Assembly (NCBI RefSeq): GCF_033955345.1
Contig: NZ_CP138332.1
Span: 3,162,001 to 3,226,000 of the forward strand
DNA: 64,000 nucleotides
Direction: 5' to 3'
DNA from: Sphingobacterium bambusae
Lineage (GTDB): Bacteria; Bacteroidota; Bacteroidia; Sphingobacteriales; Sphingobacteriaceae
In this document: piece after piece, positions 18,685 to 27,151 of the stretch
How positions within the stretch are numbered: the stretch's first letter is position 1
Layout: every line of letters begins with the position of its first letter
The notes under the pieces: generated by a model
Seen by the model: the letters and a program-made list of their open reading frames with translations, nothing else
Databases searched by the model: none
Told to the model about the DNA's origin: nothing
Made by a program: the position numbers and the translations under genes

Positions 18685-20085
18685 ATGAAAGCATTGAAAT
18701 TAAATGATAGTACGCTGTTGCTGTTATTGATCCTGATGATTTTTAGCATAGCTTCGTGTAAAGAGGAAGCGCTTATTTTTCCGCCTATGCAACAAGGAGA
18801 AGTGGTGGTGGCGGAAACCCGTCCTACAGCGAGACCTTCGAATCTAACGGTCATAGCGGCTTTTAATAAACAGATTGAAATTTATTGGCCTCAGATTAGT
18901 GATCGCGTGAGCAGAGCGATGATTACATATCGAGAAGCAGGGCAGCTTAAATCGTTACGTGTAGATTCATTTGACGTAGAAACAGTGATCCCCGTTGAAG
19001 AGATTGCGACGTATTCGTTTGATGTAGTGTATTACACCGAAGACAATACGGCTTCGAAGGCAACCAGTTTTCAAGTACAGAGCAGACCCTTTGAAAGTGA
19101 CTTCAAAGTTCAACAAATGATCGTGAGTGAAATTGAAGGGGGCGTCCGTTTTGTATTCCCCGATACAGAAACAGATAAGGAATTTACTTACACCATCGGG
19201 TATTCGTTGGATGGAGAGCAGCATGCCGTGGAAAGTCGTGGCCGGGGAGGTGCAACAGTTGAAGTTAACGGATTGCTTGATGAAACGGTTGCTGTTGATT
19301 TTACGATACAGGTTATTGATAATGAGCTTGATCGTGTAGGGAGTGCTATGAAAAGCAGCAAGCCGGGAGCACTACAATTTAAACGGCTTTTACCTTCTTT
19401 TAAGTATTTTTTAAGAGGTCAGACGGGTAATGTGCAATGGACAAATGATATACAAGAACCTATTAGTGTCAAGATCGACTATGTTGTCAACGGAGAGGCG
19501 AGATCGACGACCTTGTCAAATACAGATCGGTCGGAATTGATTTCTTTTAATGTTGCAGGTCAAATGACGCCTGTAACGGCTACGATCACAGGGAAAGAAG
19601 GTTATGCTATTGTTATCGAAGAAGTTATTGCTACGGAAATGCCTAAAAATGAGTGGACAGCACAGGTTTCGTCGGTAGAAACACAAGAAGGTGCAGCTAA
19701 CGGTAAGGCAATTTCTCTAATTGATGATAATATTAACAGCTTTTGGCATTCAACATGGTCAAGTGGTAGTAACCCTGTTTTTCCACATTGGTTCAGTATC
19801 GATTTTGGATCCGAGAAGGTGTTGTCACAAATTGGTATGATTCGAAGGCATAATAACACCGGTGGCGGATTCAGGACTTTCCATATTGAGGTGTCGAATA
19901 ATGGGAATGATTGGGTTTCCGTAGCACAAAATTTAACATTTATATCTGATGACAATCCGGCAACTTGGCAGGATTACGCTATTGTTCCAGTGAAAACGAG
20001 ATTTGTCCGCATAATGATTGTGGAACCTAGGGTGAGCACAGTTACAAGTACACATTTGGCGGAATTTCGTGCTTTTGGCTACTAA
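18685..20085 (+). CDS. DUF4998-like + F5/8 type C (discoidin) surface lipoprotein
   Basis: Last gene of the region-1 operon, 466 aa. The ATG at 18685 is chosen over an in-frame TTG because it opens a signal peptide ending IFSIASCKEE. The middle comprises fibronectin-like strands (LTVIAAFNKQIEIYWPQISD, the pattern of DUF4998). The C-terminal ~140 residues form an F5/8C domain (SLIDDNINSFWHSTWSSG, IDFGSEKVLSQIGMIRR, FHIEVSNNGNDWVSVAQNL, RFVRIMIVEP, LAEFRAFGY). No catalytic residues are evident, so carbohydrate binding on the cell surface is the likely role. A strong terminator follows. Confidence 0.8.
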   Translation: MKALKLNDSTLLLLLILMIFSIASCKEEALIFPPMQQGEVVVAETRPTARPSNLTVIAAFNKQIEIYWPQISDRVSRAMITYREAGQLKSLRVDSFDVETVIPVEEIATYSFDVVYYTEDNTASKATSFQVQSRPFESDFKVQQMIVSEIEGGVRFVFPDTETDKEFTYTIGYSLDGEQHAVESRGRGGATVEVNGLLDETVAVDFTIQVIDNELDRVGSAMKSSKPGALQFKRLLPSFKYFLRGQTGNVQWTNDIQEPISVKIDYVVNGEARSTTLSNTDRSELISFNVAGQMTPVTATITGKEGYAIVIEEVIATEMPKNEWTAQVSSVETQEGAANGKAISLIDDNINSFWHSTWSSGSNPVFPHWFSIDFGSEKVLSQIGMIRRHNNTGGGFRTFHIEVSNNGNDWVSVAQNLTFISDDNPATWQDYAIVPVKTRFVRIMIVEPRVSTVTSTHLAEFRAFGY

Positions 20086-20111
20086 TGGATTGTGTAACGA
20101 TAATGCTTGAT

Positions 20112-20148
20112 GTTGGACGCGCGGTAATCACGTGTCCAACGTTTTTTT
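20112..20148 (+). terminator. Rho-independent terminator closing the region-1 operon
   Basis: Inverted repeat GTTGGAC (20112-20118) / GTCCAAC (20134-20140), extended inward by G-T, C-G and G-C pairs to a stem of about 10 bp, followed by a run of seven T at 20142-20148. It lies 27 bp after the stop of the F5/8C lipoprotein gene. Confidence 0.9.
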
Positions 20149-20234
20149 AATGCATCTCTTTTATGTAAAGATTTTATTGCTGTGAACGTTGCTTTTCGTT
20201 ATTTAACCGTTTTCTCGTTGCTATGTGGTTGATT

Positions 20235-20429
20235 TTACGGTTTCGTCCAATCATTTCTACGACGTTTGCCCATGAGGCGTACAATGATCCATATAATAAC
20301 TACACTGAATGCAGTTACAAGGATTACTCCTGACCAAGTTCCCGTATGAAAGACGAGGTCGGCAACTTGGCAACTGCTTGTCAAACTAGATAGTAGAATA
20401 AATGCGGATATATAAGGAGATCTTTGCAT
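20235..20429 (-). CDS. Small single-span membrane (lipo)protein
   Basis: A 64-aa protein: an N-terminal hydrophobic stretch ending LTSSCQVADLVFHTGTWSG, then one membrane helix (VILVTAFSVVIIWIIVRLMG) and a basic tail KRRRND. It matches a pattern common in Bacteroidota small proteins (a Cys near residue 20, then I/V-F-xxG-W-xG, then one TM helix), sometimes misannotated as phosphatidate cytidylyltransferase. Function unknown. The Cys could be a lipid attachment site, although the following TM helix would be unusual for a processed lipoprotein. Confidence 0.65.
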   Translation of the reverse strand: MQRSPYISAFILLSSLTSSCQVADLVFHTGTWSGVILVTAFSVVIIWIIVRLMGKRRRNDWTKP

Positions 20430-20503
20430 AATAATCTTTTTATGTAGTGAACGGTGTTATCAGCAAACCGTTCCAAAAATTCTAAAAACATCCGCACCGC
20501 TAT

Positions 20504-21139
20504 TTAACCACTTTTGATTAAAATTCTTTCTAGTGTGTCTTTGATCCGTTTCTTTGTCTGTTCGTCATTTAAATCAAGTCCTAACAATTTTGCGTCTTTG
20601 AGACGAGAATTTATTGCGATGAATGTGGTGCCTGCTGCTAGTAGTGCATATAGGACAGGGTCGATATGTTCCGCAAGTTTTTTGTTTTTTTTCAAGATCT
20701 CCACAACCACGTTAAGTGTCTTCTCGTGTTGCTTCAACAATGGCAAGGTGAGATCATTTTTGCAGGACATTCCCCAATGCAAAATGCCTTTCCACTCAGG
20801 GTCTTGCGTTATTTTCTCGAATTGAATTTCTAGTAAAGAAAAGATATCTTCATCAACAACTTGATGCGGAATGGAAGCCATGTGTTCAGCTAAGCGTAGG
20901 GCATTCTCCTTTTGCGATATCTTACGATTTAAGTACGTCCTTATAAGCCCTTCTAGGTTTTCGAAGTAAAGGTAGATGAGCTTAGGATTTAGCTGCGATA
21001 TCTTCGTAACAGTACTGATGTTTAATTCAGCATATGATTTACGAATTAATATATCGCCTATGCTTTGGATTAATTTCTCCTGCGAACGAGCCTTATCTCG
21101 AATACGTCCGCTATCAGGGATGTTTTTTTTCTCTCTCAT
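20504..21139 (-). CDS. TetR/AcrR-type transcriptional regulator
   Basis: A 211-aa regulator. Residues about 15-65 form the helix-turn-helix: QEKLIQSIGDILIRKSYAEL, then ISTVTKISQLNPKLIYLYFE (TetR norm: vs..tlYyhFxsKexL), followed by LIRTYLNRK. The C-terminal half is a helical ligand/dimerisation domain without recognisable ligand motifs. The ATG at 21139 is preferred over an upstream TTG. It is divergent from the exported hydrolase at 21557, its most likely target by position. It is paralogous to the regulator at 45912, with which it shares NPKLIYLYFE. Confidence 0.8.
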   Translation of the reverse strand: MREKKNIPDSGRIRDKARSQEKLIQSIGDILIRKSYAELNISTVTKISQLNPKLIYLYFENLEGLIRTYLNRKISQKENALRLAEHMASIPHQVVDEDIFSLLEIQFEKITQDPEWKGILHWGMSCKNDLTLPLLKQHEKTLNVVVEILKKNKKLAEHIDPVLYALLAAGTTFIAINSRLKDAKLLGLDLNDEQTKKRIKDTLERILIKSG

Positions 21140-21556
21140 AATTTTGTTTAGCAAAGAGGTTGTTGTGTAACTGTTTAGTGTTTAGTTTTTTATTCTGTTT
21201 CGATAGTCTTAGTTTTTGAGCATTTTGATGCAGGTGAACTCAAGATGTTTAATAAATATGCATATGCCTTCCCTTGTCAGGAGGTATATGAATGTGTTAT
21301 AATGGTTTCGTTTCTGTTTGTTTTTTTAAATATATAAATTTTTTTTAAAACATAAGTTTTTGATGTTAATTTTTTGTTGTTTGTGTGTTTTTGTTTGCTG
21401 ATATTAGCTCTTTGGTTATTTGTTTTGCTGTTTTGTTTTCTTTGTGAAATTTTGTTTTGTTTAATTTTACGCAATCGGTTGTTCTTTTTTTGTATATTAA
21501 TAATATGTTTATAATTACCAAGTTTGTACGCAGATCAATTAAATAATGTTTTGAAG
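21140..21556. other. Divergent intergenic region, very AT-rich, with a T/G-biased strand
   Basis: 417 bp between the divergent TetR-type regulator and the hydrolase gene. From about 21310 to 21500 the plus strand is almost entirely T with interspersed G, with many TTTTG and TTTG words. A perfect palindrome ATATGCATAT lies at about 21256-21265. Short plus- and minus-strand ORFs here are low-complexity and lack protein character. The region must hold promoters for both genes, but I could not place them with confidence. Confidence 0.6.
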
Positions 21557-22900
21557 ATGAAAAAGAAAATGGCTGTTGCTCTTCTGTTAATAACACAGTG
21601 CTTTTTTTTAACGGGTTTATTGATGTCGAATCATCGGGATAAGAGACTGGGCGTAATGTCTCCGCAAGTAGCGGATACTGCCTATGTCAAGAGTTTTTTT
21701 CTGCGCAACTTGGAAGTAGAGCGGTTAGGCGAGCTGTCTGCTAGCTATTATCGGCAATGGGTTAAGACTAGTGATTTGGAAGAAAACAAATCGAAATTGT
21801 GGTCGCTTTGGGTGGTCGCGAATCAAGCGCGAATGTCAAGTTTTATGGTTGCCGATAGTTTGGGTAAAGAGTTTATTTGGGAATTGCCCTCGGATGAACG
21901 TATGAAAGTGGAGACCTTCACGAAAGGGCGTCGTCCGCTGTCTGGATACCCGTTTTTTATCAATTTGCATGGTGGCGGCAGTGACCCTTCTGCTTCCACA
22001 GCTTGGGGAGCAGATTTTAATACGGAAGAATGGCGTGCTGCGAAAATGCTCGGTCGACGTTATGCGGATGCACCAAGCTATTATTTCGTACCTAGGATGG
22101 CCAATGATAAAAAAGGACGTTGGTATTTGAAGCCACAGCAAATGGCTTGGTTGAGGGCGTGGCAATTGGCCGCGCTATCGAAAGAAGTTAACCCAAATAG
22201 AACCTATATCCTTGGGATTTCAGAAGGCGGCTACGGTAGTTTTCGCATGGGCACTTTCTACGCAGATTATTTTGCCGGAATAGGTCCTATGGCTGGTCCC
22301 GAAACAGCTGAGGCGGCACCAATAGAGAATTTACGTAATACAGCGATTCGCATTGAAGTTGGTGAGGACGATAGGGGTTTTGGCCGAAATCAAATGGGAT
22401 TGGATTGGAGACGTCGATTGGATAGTGCATCGCTTTTTAATCCCGGTCAATTTAAGCATGTTGTGAACGTGCAGAAGGGGCGGGGACACGGAATCGACTA
22501 TAAGGATGTTTCTTCTTGGCTGTCGCAACATACGCGCAAGATTTATCCAGATACGCTTTCATTTTTGTATTACCCAATAGATGGTGCGTACCGTCTAGGC
22601 TTCGGTTATGTGCGTCTGGATCATTTGCATAGTGCAGATGGTAGACTGCTCTTTCATTTGGTAAAGCAAGGTAATGTTTACCATGTAACCACAAAAACGA
22701 TCCGTGGGCAGGTTGATGGTAAGATTGCAATTTATTTAGATAAGGTCGATTATAGGAAGTCTATTGTGGTTTTTGTCAACGGGAAGAGGCGATTTCGGCG
22801 TGTGGTTCGACCTAATTTGGGTGTGATGATCGAAAGTTTGGCTCTTTTTGGAGATCCAGAGCGTATCTTTTCGGGGAAAGTAGAAGTTTCAGTCGAATAG
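21557..22900 (+). CDS. Exported alpha/beta-hydrolase-fold protein (esterase/peptidase-like)
   Basis: 447 aa from ATG 21557 (MKKKMAVALLL), which opens a signal sequence or N-terminal anchor; an upstream TTG in frame is unlikely. The fold is shown by INLHGGGSDPS (oxyanion-type HGGG) and the nucleophile elbow GISEGGYGS with Ser222. A plausible triad is completed by Asp271/272 in VGEDDRG and His311 in GRGHGID. The HGGG and G-x-S-x-G-G features match the poly(3-hydroxybutyrate) depolymerase/esterase (LpqC/Esterase PHB) type of family, but the substrate is unknown. The C-terminal ~120 residues (about 330-447) look beta-rich and may be an accessory domain. It stands alone, divergent from a TetR regulator. 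Confidence 0.75.
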   Translation: MKKKMAVALLLITQCFFLTGLLMSNHRDKRLGVMSPQVADTAYVKSFFLRNLEVERLGELSASYYRQWVKTSDLEENKSKLWSLWVVANQARMSSFMVADSLGKEFIWELPSDERMKVETFTKGRRPLSGYPFFINLHGGGSDPSASTAWGADFNTEEWRAAKMLGRRYADAPSYYFVPRMANDKKGRWYLKPQQMAWLRAWQLAALSKEVNPNRTYILGISEGGYGSFRMGTFYADYFAGIGPMAGPETAEAAPIENLRNTAIRIEVGEDDRGFGRNQMGLDWRRRLDSASLFNPGQFKHVVNVQKGRGHGIDYKDVSSWLSQHTRKIYPDTLSFLYYPIDGAYRLGFGYVRLDHLHSADGRLLFHLVKQGNVYHVTTKTIRGQVDGKIAIYLDKVDYRKSIVVFVNGKRRFRRVVRPNLGVMIESLALFGDPERIFSGKVEVSVE

Positions 22901-22994
22901 CGGAATCCTCTTCTTTGTTTTCGACAGCACAGGATGGTTTTCTTTTTTTTGAACCTTATCTTTAAATAATTACATAGATTAAAACGACTAACCC

Positions 22995-24005
22995 ATGGCT
23001 ACATTTAAAACCTTAGGACAATTTATTATCGAAAAACAGGCGGATTTTCCATATGCCAAGGGAGAGTTGTCCCGTTTATTGCGGGATATAGGTATTGCCG
23101 CAAAGGTAGTTAATCGAGAAGTGAATAAAGCTGGACTCGTGGATATTTTAGGGGACGCCGGACAAGTAAATGTGCAGGGTGAGGGGCAAAAAAAGCTGGA
23201 TGTATACGCCGATGAGCAGTTTATTCGAGCTCTGCAAAGTGGAGGGGAATGTTGTGTGGTAGCGTCTGAGGAGCACGAGCTTCCTGTCGATATTGATTGG
23301 GAGTTTTCAAAGAACGCTAAGTATATTGTGTGTATCGATCCATTGGACGGCTCCAGTAATATTGATGTGAACGTTTCTGTGGGAACGATCTTCTCTATTT
23401 ACAGGCGTGATTCTTTAGGTGGTAAGCCAACGATGGAGGATATCCTTCAAAAAGGATCCAAACAAGTTGCAGCAGGGTATATCGTGTATGGATCTTCCAC
23501 CATGCTTGTTTATACAACCGGAAAAGGGGTGAATGGCTTTACGCTTGATCCCAGTATTGGTGAATTCTGCTTGTCCCATCCTTGCATGAAGGTTCCAACC
23601 AAAGGACATATTTACTCCATTAACGAAGGTAATTACAGAAAGTTTTCGTCTGGTGTTAAGAAATACATTAAGTATTGTGAAGAGGAAGATGCATCAACGA
23701 ATAGGCCATACACCTCACGCTATATTGGGTCGTTGGTGGCAGATATTCATCGTAACCTGCTGTTGGGTGGGATCTTTATATATCCTGCGACCTTTACCCA
23801 TCCAAACGGAAAACTGCGGTTGATGTATGAGTGTAATCCTATTGCCTTTATTATAGAGCAGGCTGGTGGAAAAGCAACAGATGGGCGACAGCGCATTTTG
23901 GATATAGAACCAAAGACGCTTCATCAACGCTCAGCCTGTTTTATGGGAAGCTTGGAGATGGTTGAAAAAGTTGAGGAATTTCTACTGGCAGAAGACGTCG
24001 ATTAG
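22995..24005 (+). CDS. fbp: Fructose-1,6-bisphosphatase, class I
   Basis: 336 aa, the usual length for class I FBPase, the cytosolic gluconeogenic enzyme converting fructose-1,6-bisphosphate to fructose-6-phosphate. Diagnostic motifs: [10 protein letters not shown] (metal-binding Glu pair), [20 protein letters not shown] (metal-binding Asp-Pro-Leu-Asp-Gly-Ser), [11 protein letters not shown], and the substrate-binding [15 protein letters not shown] and [15 protein letters not shown] segments. All active-site motifs are intact. It is monocistronic and ends at a bidirectional terminator. A TATCTTTA at 22957-22964 is a plausible -7 box with no clear -33 partner. Confidence 0.97.
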   Translation: MATFKTLGQFIIEKQADFPYAKGELSRLLRDIGIAAKVVNREVNKAGLVDILGDAGQVNVQGEGQKKLDVYADEQFIRALQSGGECCVVASEEHELPVDIDWEFSKNAKYIVCIDPLDGSSNIDVNVSVGTIFSIYRRDSLGGKPTMEDILQKGSKQVAAGYIVYGSSTMLVYTTGKGVNGFTLDPSIGEFCLSHPCMKVPTKGHIYSINEGNYRKFSSGVKKYIKYCEEEDASTNRPYTSRYIGSLVADIHRNLLLGGIFIYPATFTHPNGKLRLMYECNPIAFIIEQAGGKATDGRQRILDIEPKTLHQRSACFMGSLEMVEKVEEFLLAEDVD

Positions 24006-24057
24006 GCGCTCACGGATAATTGGATTTCCTAATTTCATGGTTTAAAAAAGTTGTTTC

Positions 24058-24112
24058 AAAACGCGACAGGTGGTATTGGGTTGCATTAGCTACGTACCGC
24101 CTGTCGCGTTTT
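24058..24112. terminator. Bidirectional terminator between fbp and the small lipoprotein gene
   Basis: Long inverted repeat AAACGCGACAGG (about 24059-24070) / CCTGTCGCGTTT (24100-24111). It extends inward through TGGTA/TACCG pairing to about 17 bp, and is A-rich on the left and T-rich on the right, so it can serve both converging genes. Confidence 0.9.
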
Positions 24113-24119
24113 GTCTGCA

Positions 24120-24494
24120 TTATCTTTTCCGTTGTTTATAACGTTCTAGCCAGCTCTGCGTCATCGCATTACCCATCTGCCAATCTTCTCCAGGAGCCCA
24201 TTCAACTACCTTTTTGTCAATGAAATAAATCCATATCGGACGGTCTTCATGCTTCTCGGTGATAAGATTTAGTTCCCTGCGAAGGTATTCATAAACCTCT
24301 AGTTCCCCTTCTTCCGTCTTTTGAGCGATAACGATATGATTTGGCTTGCCGATACGCTGAATAACGGTGTCTTGCTGCATGCCAAGGCTTATTCTGCTCA
24401 TGTCCGCATTGATCATTTGGTATTTCATCGCTCCGCAGGATACGATGAAGAACAGAAATAGTGGTGCTGCGTAAAATAAAATGTTTCTTGACAT
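24120..24494 (-). CDS. Small BamE/SmpA-like lipoprotein of unknown function
   Basis: 124 aa with signal peptide and lipobox FFIVSCGAMK (Cys20). The mature part, SRISLGMQQDTVIQRIGKPN followed by strands VYEYLRR and IWIYFIDKKVVEW, follows the pattern of SmpA/OmlA (BamE-like) folds, in which G-M-xx-xxVxxxxGxP opens the domain. It is unlikely to be BamE itself, given the lineage and context. Probable periplasmic or outer-membrane-inner-leaflet lipoprotein; function unknown. Confidence 0.7.
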   Translation of the reverse strand: MSRNILFYAAPLFLFFIVSCGAMKYQMINADMSRISLGMQQDTVIQRIGKPNHIVIAQKTEEGELEVYEYLRRELNLITEKHEDRPIWIYFIDKKVVEWAPGEDWQMGNAMTQSWLERYKQRKR

Positions 24495-24539
24495 ATAGTT
24501 GGTTCTTTTTATTGTTTGACGACAAGTTTAGCGAAAGGC

Positions 24540-26702
24540 TTAATCCGTATTGAACATTTTTAAGGGGTTTTTGAAAATTCTCGTCTCCAATAATTTGGAT
24601 ATGAACTCGTGTTCGTTCAAGGGTTTGGTCAAGGTGCCGTCAAACTGAAAGGTGCAGTCGCCTTTATAGGCTTCTATATTTTCTGTGTCCGCCGTGCAAA
24701 GGAATACGTTGACATCAGCGCTATCCTTCCTGATGCTGCTTAAAACTGACCAACCATTCATGTTAGGCATCAGCATGTCCGTGACAACAACGTCCACATT
24801 GTTTACTTTTACATGTGCAATCGCCTCTGCGGGGTCAGTAAAAAATGATACTTGATTCGGTAGGTTTGCAAAACGATGCTTGAGATACATCAAGTTGATC
24901 TCGTTGTCGTCGATAAAGGCAATGTTGAGGGTGCTGGGCAGGCTGGCTAAAGTGTATTGCCGTTCTTTGGAGCCTGCATTGCGATAGTTGTGGTACGGGA
25001 TTTCTAAACGGAAGGTGGAGCCTTTACCTAAACTGCTTTCTACAGCAATCCGGCCATCAAGTTGCTTGGCAAATAAATTCGAGATGTATAGCCCGAGGCC
25101 GAAACTCGATTTGGCTTCGGAGCCGGTCATGTAATATTTGCGGAAGACGTGACGTTGATCCTCTCTTGATATGCCTATGCCAGTATCGTGAATACTAATC
25201 ACTAGTTTTTGCTGTTTATCCACGTTAACGAGATCGGCCGTGAGCGATATTGTTCCTTTTTCGGTATATTTAATAGCGTTAGAAAGAAGATTGGAGGCGA
25301 TCTGTTTAATTCGGAAGGCGCTTCCCAGAATTTCCATGCCCTCTTCTATGTTAATGTTTTCTTCCAGAGATAAGCCTTTCTTTTGCGCTTGATGACGGTG
25401 AAGTTTCAATGTATCGAGTAGAACGCGATGTGGGAAGAAATATGCATTCTTCACTTCTAATTTACCCGCTTCCAGCTTGCTAAGGTTCAGTATGTCATTA
25501 ATGGAGCTATTTATCATGGTAATCTCCTGTACGACAGCATCAAGGTAGTTTGCGCCAGACTGATGATCATTATGCTCACTTTTAAGCACCTCTATGATAC
25601 CAAGGAGAGATGAAATTGGCGTGCGCACTTCATGGCTTACATTGGATAATATACTTGTTTTCTCTTCGGCTATGCGCGCTGCATATTCTTTTTCAAGGCG
25701 TAATCGTTTTTGGTACCGACTTGCATTGGATTGATAAAAAAAGATAAGCAGTAGCATGACCAGCATAATACTAAGAGCCACGATAAGTTGCTCCTTGAAT
25801 TCTTGGCTGTTCTCCCTATGCGCTGCGATACCTTTTTTGTCGAACATTCGGGTTTGCTCGACATTTTGTTCTTTCAGATTTTGGATGCCGTTCCTTAGAT
25901 CCTTCAGTAAGCGATAGTTCGCCTGGATAACTTGACGTTCCTTGTGGATCAATGCGCGGAATCGATTTTTTAGTATACCCGATCCACGTGTATAAATCCG
26001 TTGCTGCTCGTTGTTCAGATTTTCAATATTCCGGTACATTGCATCAATTTGGCTGTTGTTGAAATACTGCGTCACGGAATTGGAAACCACGAGTTCATCC
26101 TGTGCTTTGAATATTCTTTTCAGAAGTCCTTGTTTTTTGCGAACTACCGTATCCAGGGTTATTTTCTGCGCGGCGGTATCGGCTAGGATACGGCTGACGA
26201 TGGAATCGGTGCTGATACGCTTGGTGCGCGGGACAGACCATTGATTAACATCCTGTAAAATCTTTAGTGAATCCTGTGAAAGAAATACAAGATCATTAAT
26301 TGTCTTTCTAAGTTGGATAAATTCCTGTTCGGTCGCTTTTTTCTCTTCGAGTGTCTGGAGATCTCCAACAATCTTGTCATAAGCTTCAGGGAGATTGGAA
26401 AGCGAATCGATTGTTCTTTTAATGTCATCCAGCTTGCTATTATAGCGATCATAGGTTTCCATATCGAAATTAGTCGTGAAAAGTCGAAATAGATTGTCAG
26501 CTTCGCTGTATTCTACAAATAACCCGTAAAGAGCTGTAGATCGATCTTCACTGTAGCTGTTTGCAGCTGTGACGTGATCGCTCAATTTTTCAAATGCTAA
26601 ATATTGCCGTACAAATAAATAGCTAAGGAAAATGAAAGAAGCTATTAATGTTCCTGTTACGAAAATCCTTAAGTAGAATAATGGTTTGCTTTTGCTTAAC
26701 AC
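24540..26702 (-). CDS. Hybrid sensor histidine kinase with C-terminal receiver domain
   Basis: 720 aa. TM1 lies at about 11-30, a long helical extracytoplasmic sensor at about 31-305, and TM2 at about 307-326 (LIVALSIMLVMLLLIFFYQ). Then HisKA has the phospho-acceptor His357 in SNVSHEVRTPISSLL, HATPase_c has SNAIKYTEKG, HDTGIGIS and FGLGLYISN, and the REC domain has IAFIDDNE, phospho-acceptor Asp642 (VVVTDMLMPNMNGW) and a KPLNEHEF loop. No DNA-binding output is present, so a separate phosphotransfer protein or regulator must exist elsewhere. The start is GTG at 26702, supported because TM1 begins immediately after it. TACCTTTG on the minus strand (26718-26725) is a candidate -7 box just upstream. 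Confidence 0.92.
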   Translation of the reverse strand: MLSKSKPLFYLRIFVTGTLIASFIFLSYLFVRQYLAFEKLSDHVTAANSYSEDRSTALYGLFVEYSEADNLFRLFTTNFDMETYDRYNSKLDDIKRTIDSLSNLPEAYDKIVGDLQTLEEKKATEQEFIQLRKTINDLVFLSQDSLKILQDVNQWSVPRTKRISTDSIVSRILADTAAQKITLDTVVRKKQGLLKRIFKAQDELVVSNSVTQYFNNSQIDAMYRNIENLNNEQQRIYTRGSGILKNRFRALIHKERQVIQANYRLLKDLRNGIQNLKEQNVEQTRMFDKKGIAAHRENSQEFKEQLIVALSIMLVMLLLIFFYQSNASRYQKRLRLEKEYAARIAEEKTSILSNVSHEVRTPISSLLGIIEVLKSEHNDHQSGANYLDAVVQEITMINSSINDILNLSKLEAGKLEVKNAYFFPHRVLLDTLKLHRHQAQKKGLSLEENINIEEGMEILGSAFRIKQIASNLLSNAIKYTEKGTISLTADLVNVDKQQKLVISIHDTGIGISREDQRHVFRKYYMTGSEAKSSFGLGLYISNLFAKQLDGRIAVESSLGKGSTFRLEIPYHNYRNAGSKERQYTLASLPSTLNIAFIDDNEINLMYLKHRFANLPNQVSFFTDPAEAIAHVKVNNVDVVVTDMLMPNMNGWSVLSSIRKDSADVNVFLCTADTENIEAYKGDCTFQFDGTLTKPLNEHEFISKLLETRIFKNPLKMFNTD

Positions 26703-27129
26703 GGTTTAACGTTTTTGCAAAGGTAATCATTAAGGATGTCTTAAAAATCGTTGTAGTATAGGATAGCGGTAAAAATGTGGTTTCTTGTCGTGTTTTTTAA
26801 ATTTTTGTAGAGATACAGCTATGCTTGCCCATCTTTCGACCGACGATTGAGATGTCATATGCGCTGTTGTGTAAAACATTTATTTGTTGCGGCAGGGGCG
26901 TCCAGTCAGTCATCGCCCAATGGCATTGGAAAGGTTTATTGTGCAGATACAACATTTCGTTTTGACGTTTTGTTAAGATAGGACAGGTGAAATTTGGCGG
27001 ATACATGGTTGTAAGCCCTTGCAATGCGAGGATAGTTCGATATTTGCTGATACTGTAGCTACCATGTAGCCTCAAAAACGAAAATGCTATTTTAACGATT
27101 ATATGCGCGTTTTTTTTCATTTTTACTAT
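26703..27129. other. Intergenic region upstream of nagA
   Basis: About 430 bp between the divergent kinase and nagA genes. A minus-strand frame of about 107 codons (26797-27120, starting MKKNAHII) is open but shows no recognisable motif, signal or good start context, and I do not call it a gene. The right edge leads into the nagA promoter. Otherwise I see nothing definite. Confidence 0.5.
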
Positions 27130-27149
27130 CTTCGTGTACGTTACCGGAT
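27127..27149 (+). promoter_or_regulatory. nagA promoter -7 box with overlapping LacI-type operator
   Basis: A TATCTTCG at 27127-27134 fits the Bacteroidota -7 consensus TAnnTTTG with one mismatch. CTTCGTGTACGTTACCGGAT (27130-27149) matches 16 of 20 positions of the near-palindrome at 29525-29544. One half, ACGTTACCG, is intact and the other is degenerate. It ends two bases before the nagA ATG, so a bound repressor would block initiation. Confidence 0.65.
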
Positions 27150-27151
27150 TT

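Noticed and set aside
24020..24223. Plus-strand 67-codon frame after fbp
   Set aside because: Covers the bidirectional terminator and the antisense of the small lipoprotein gene.
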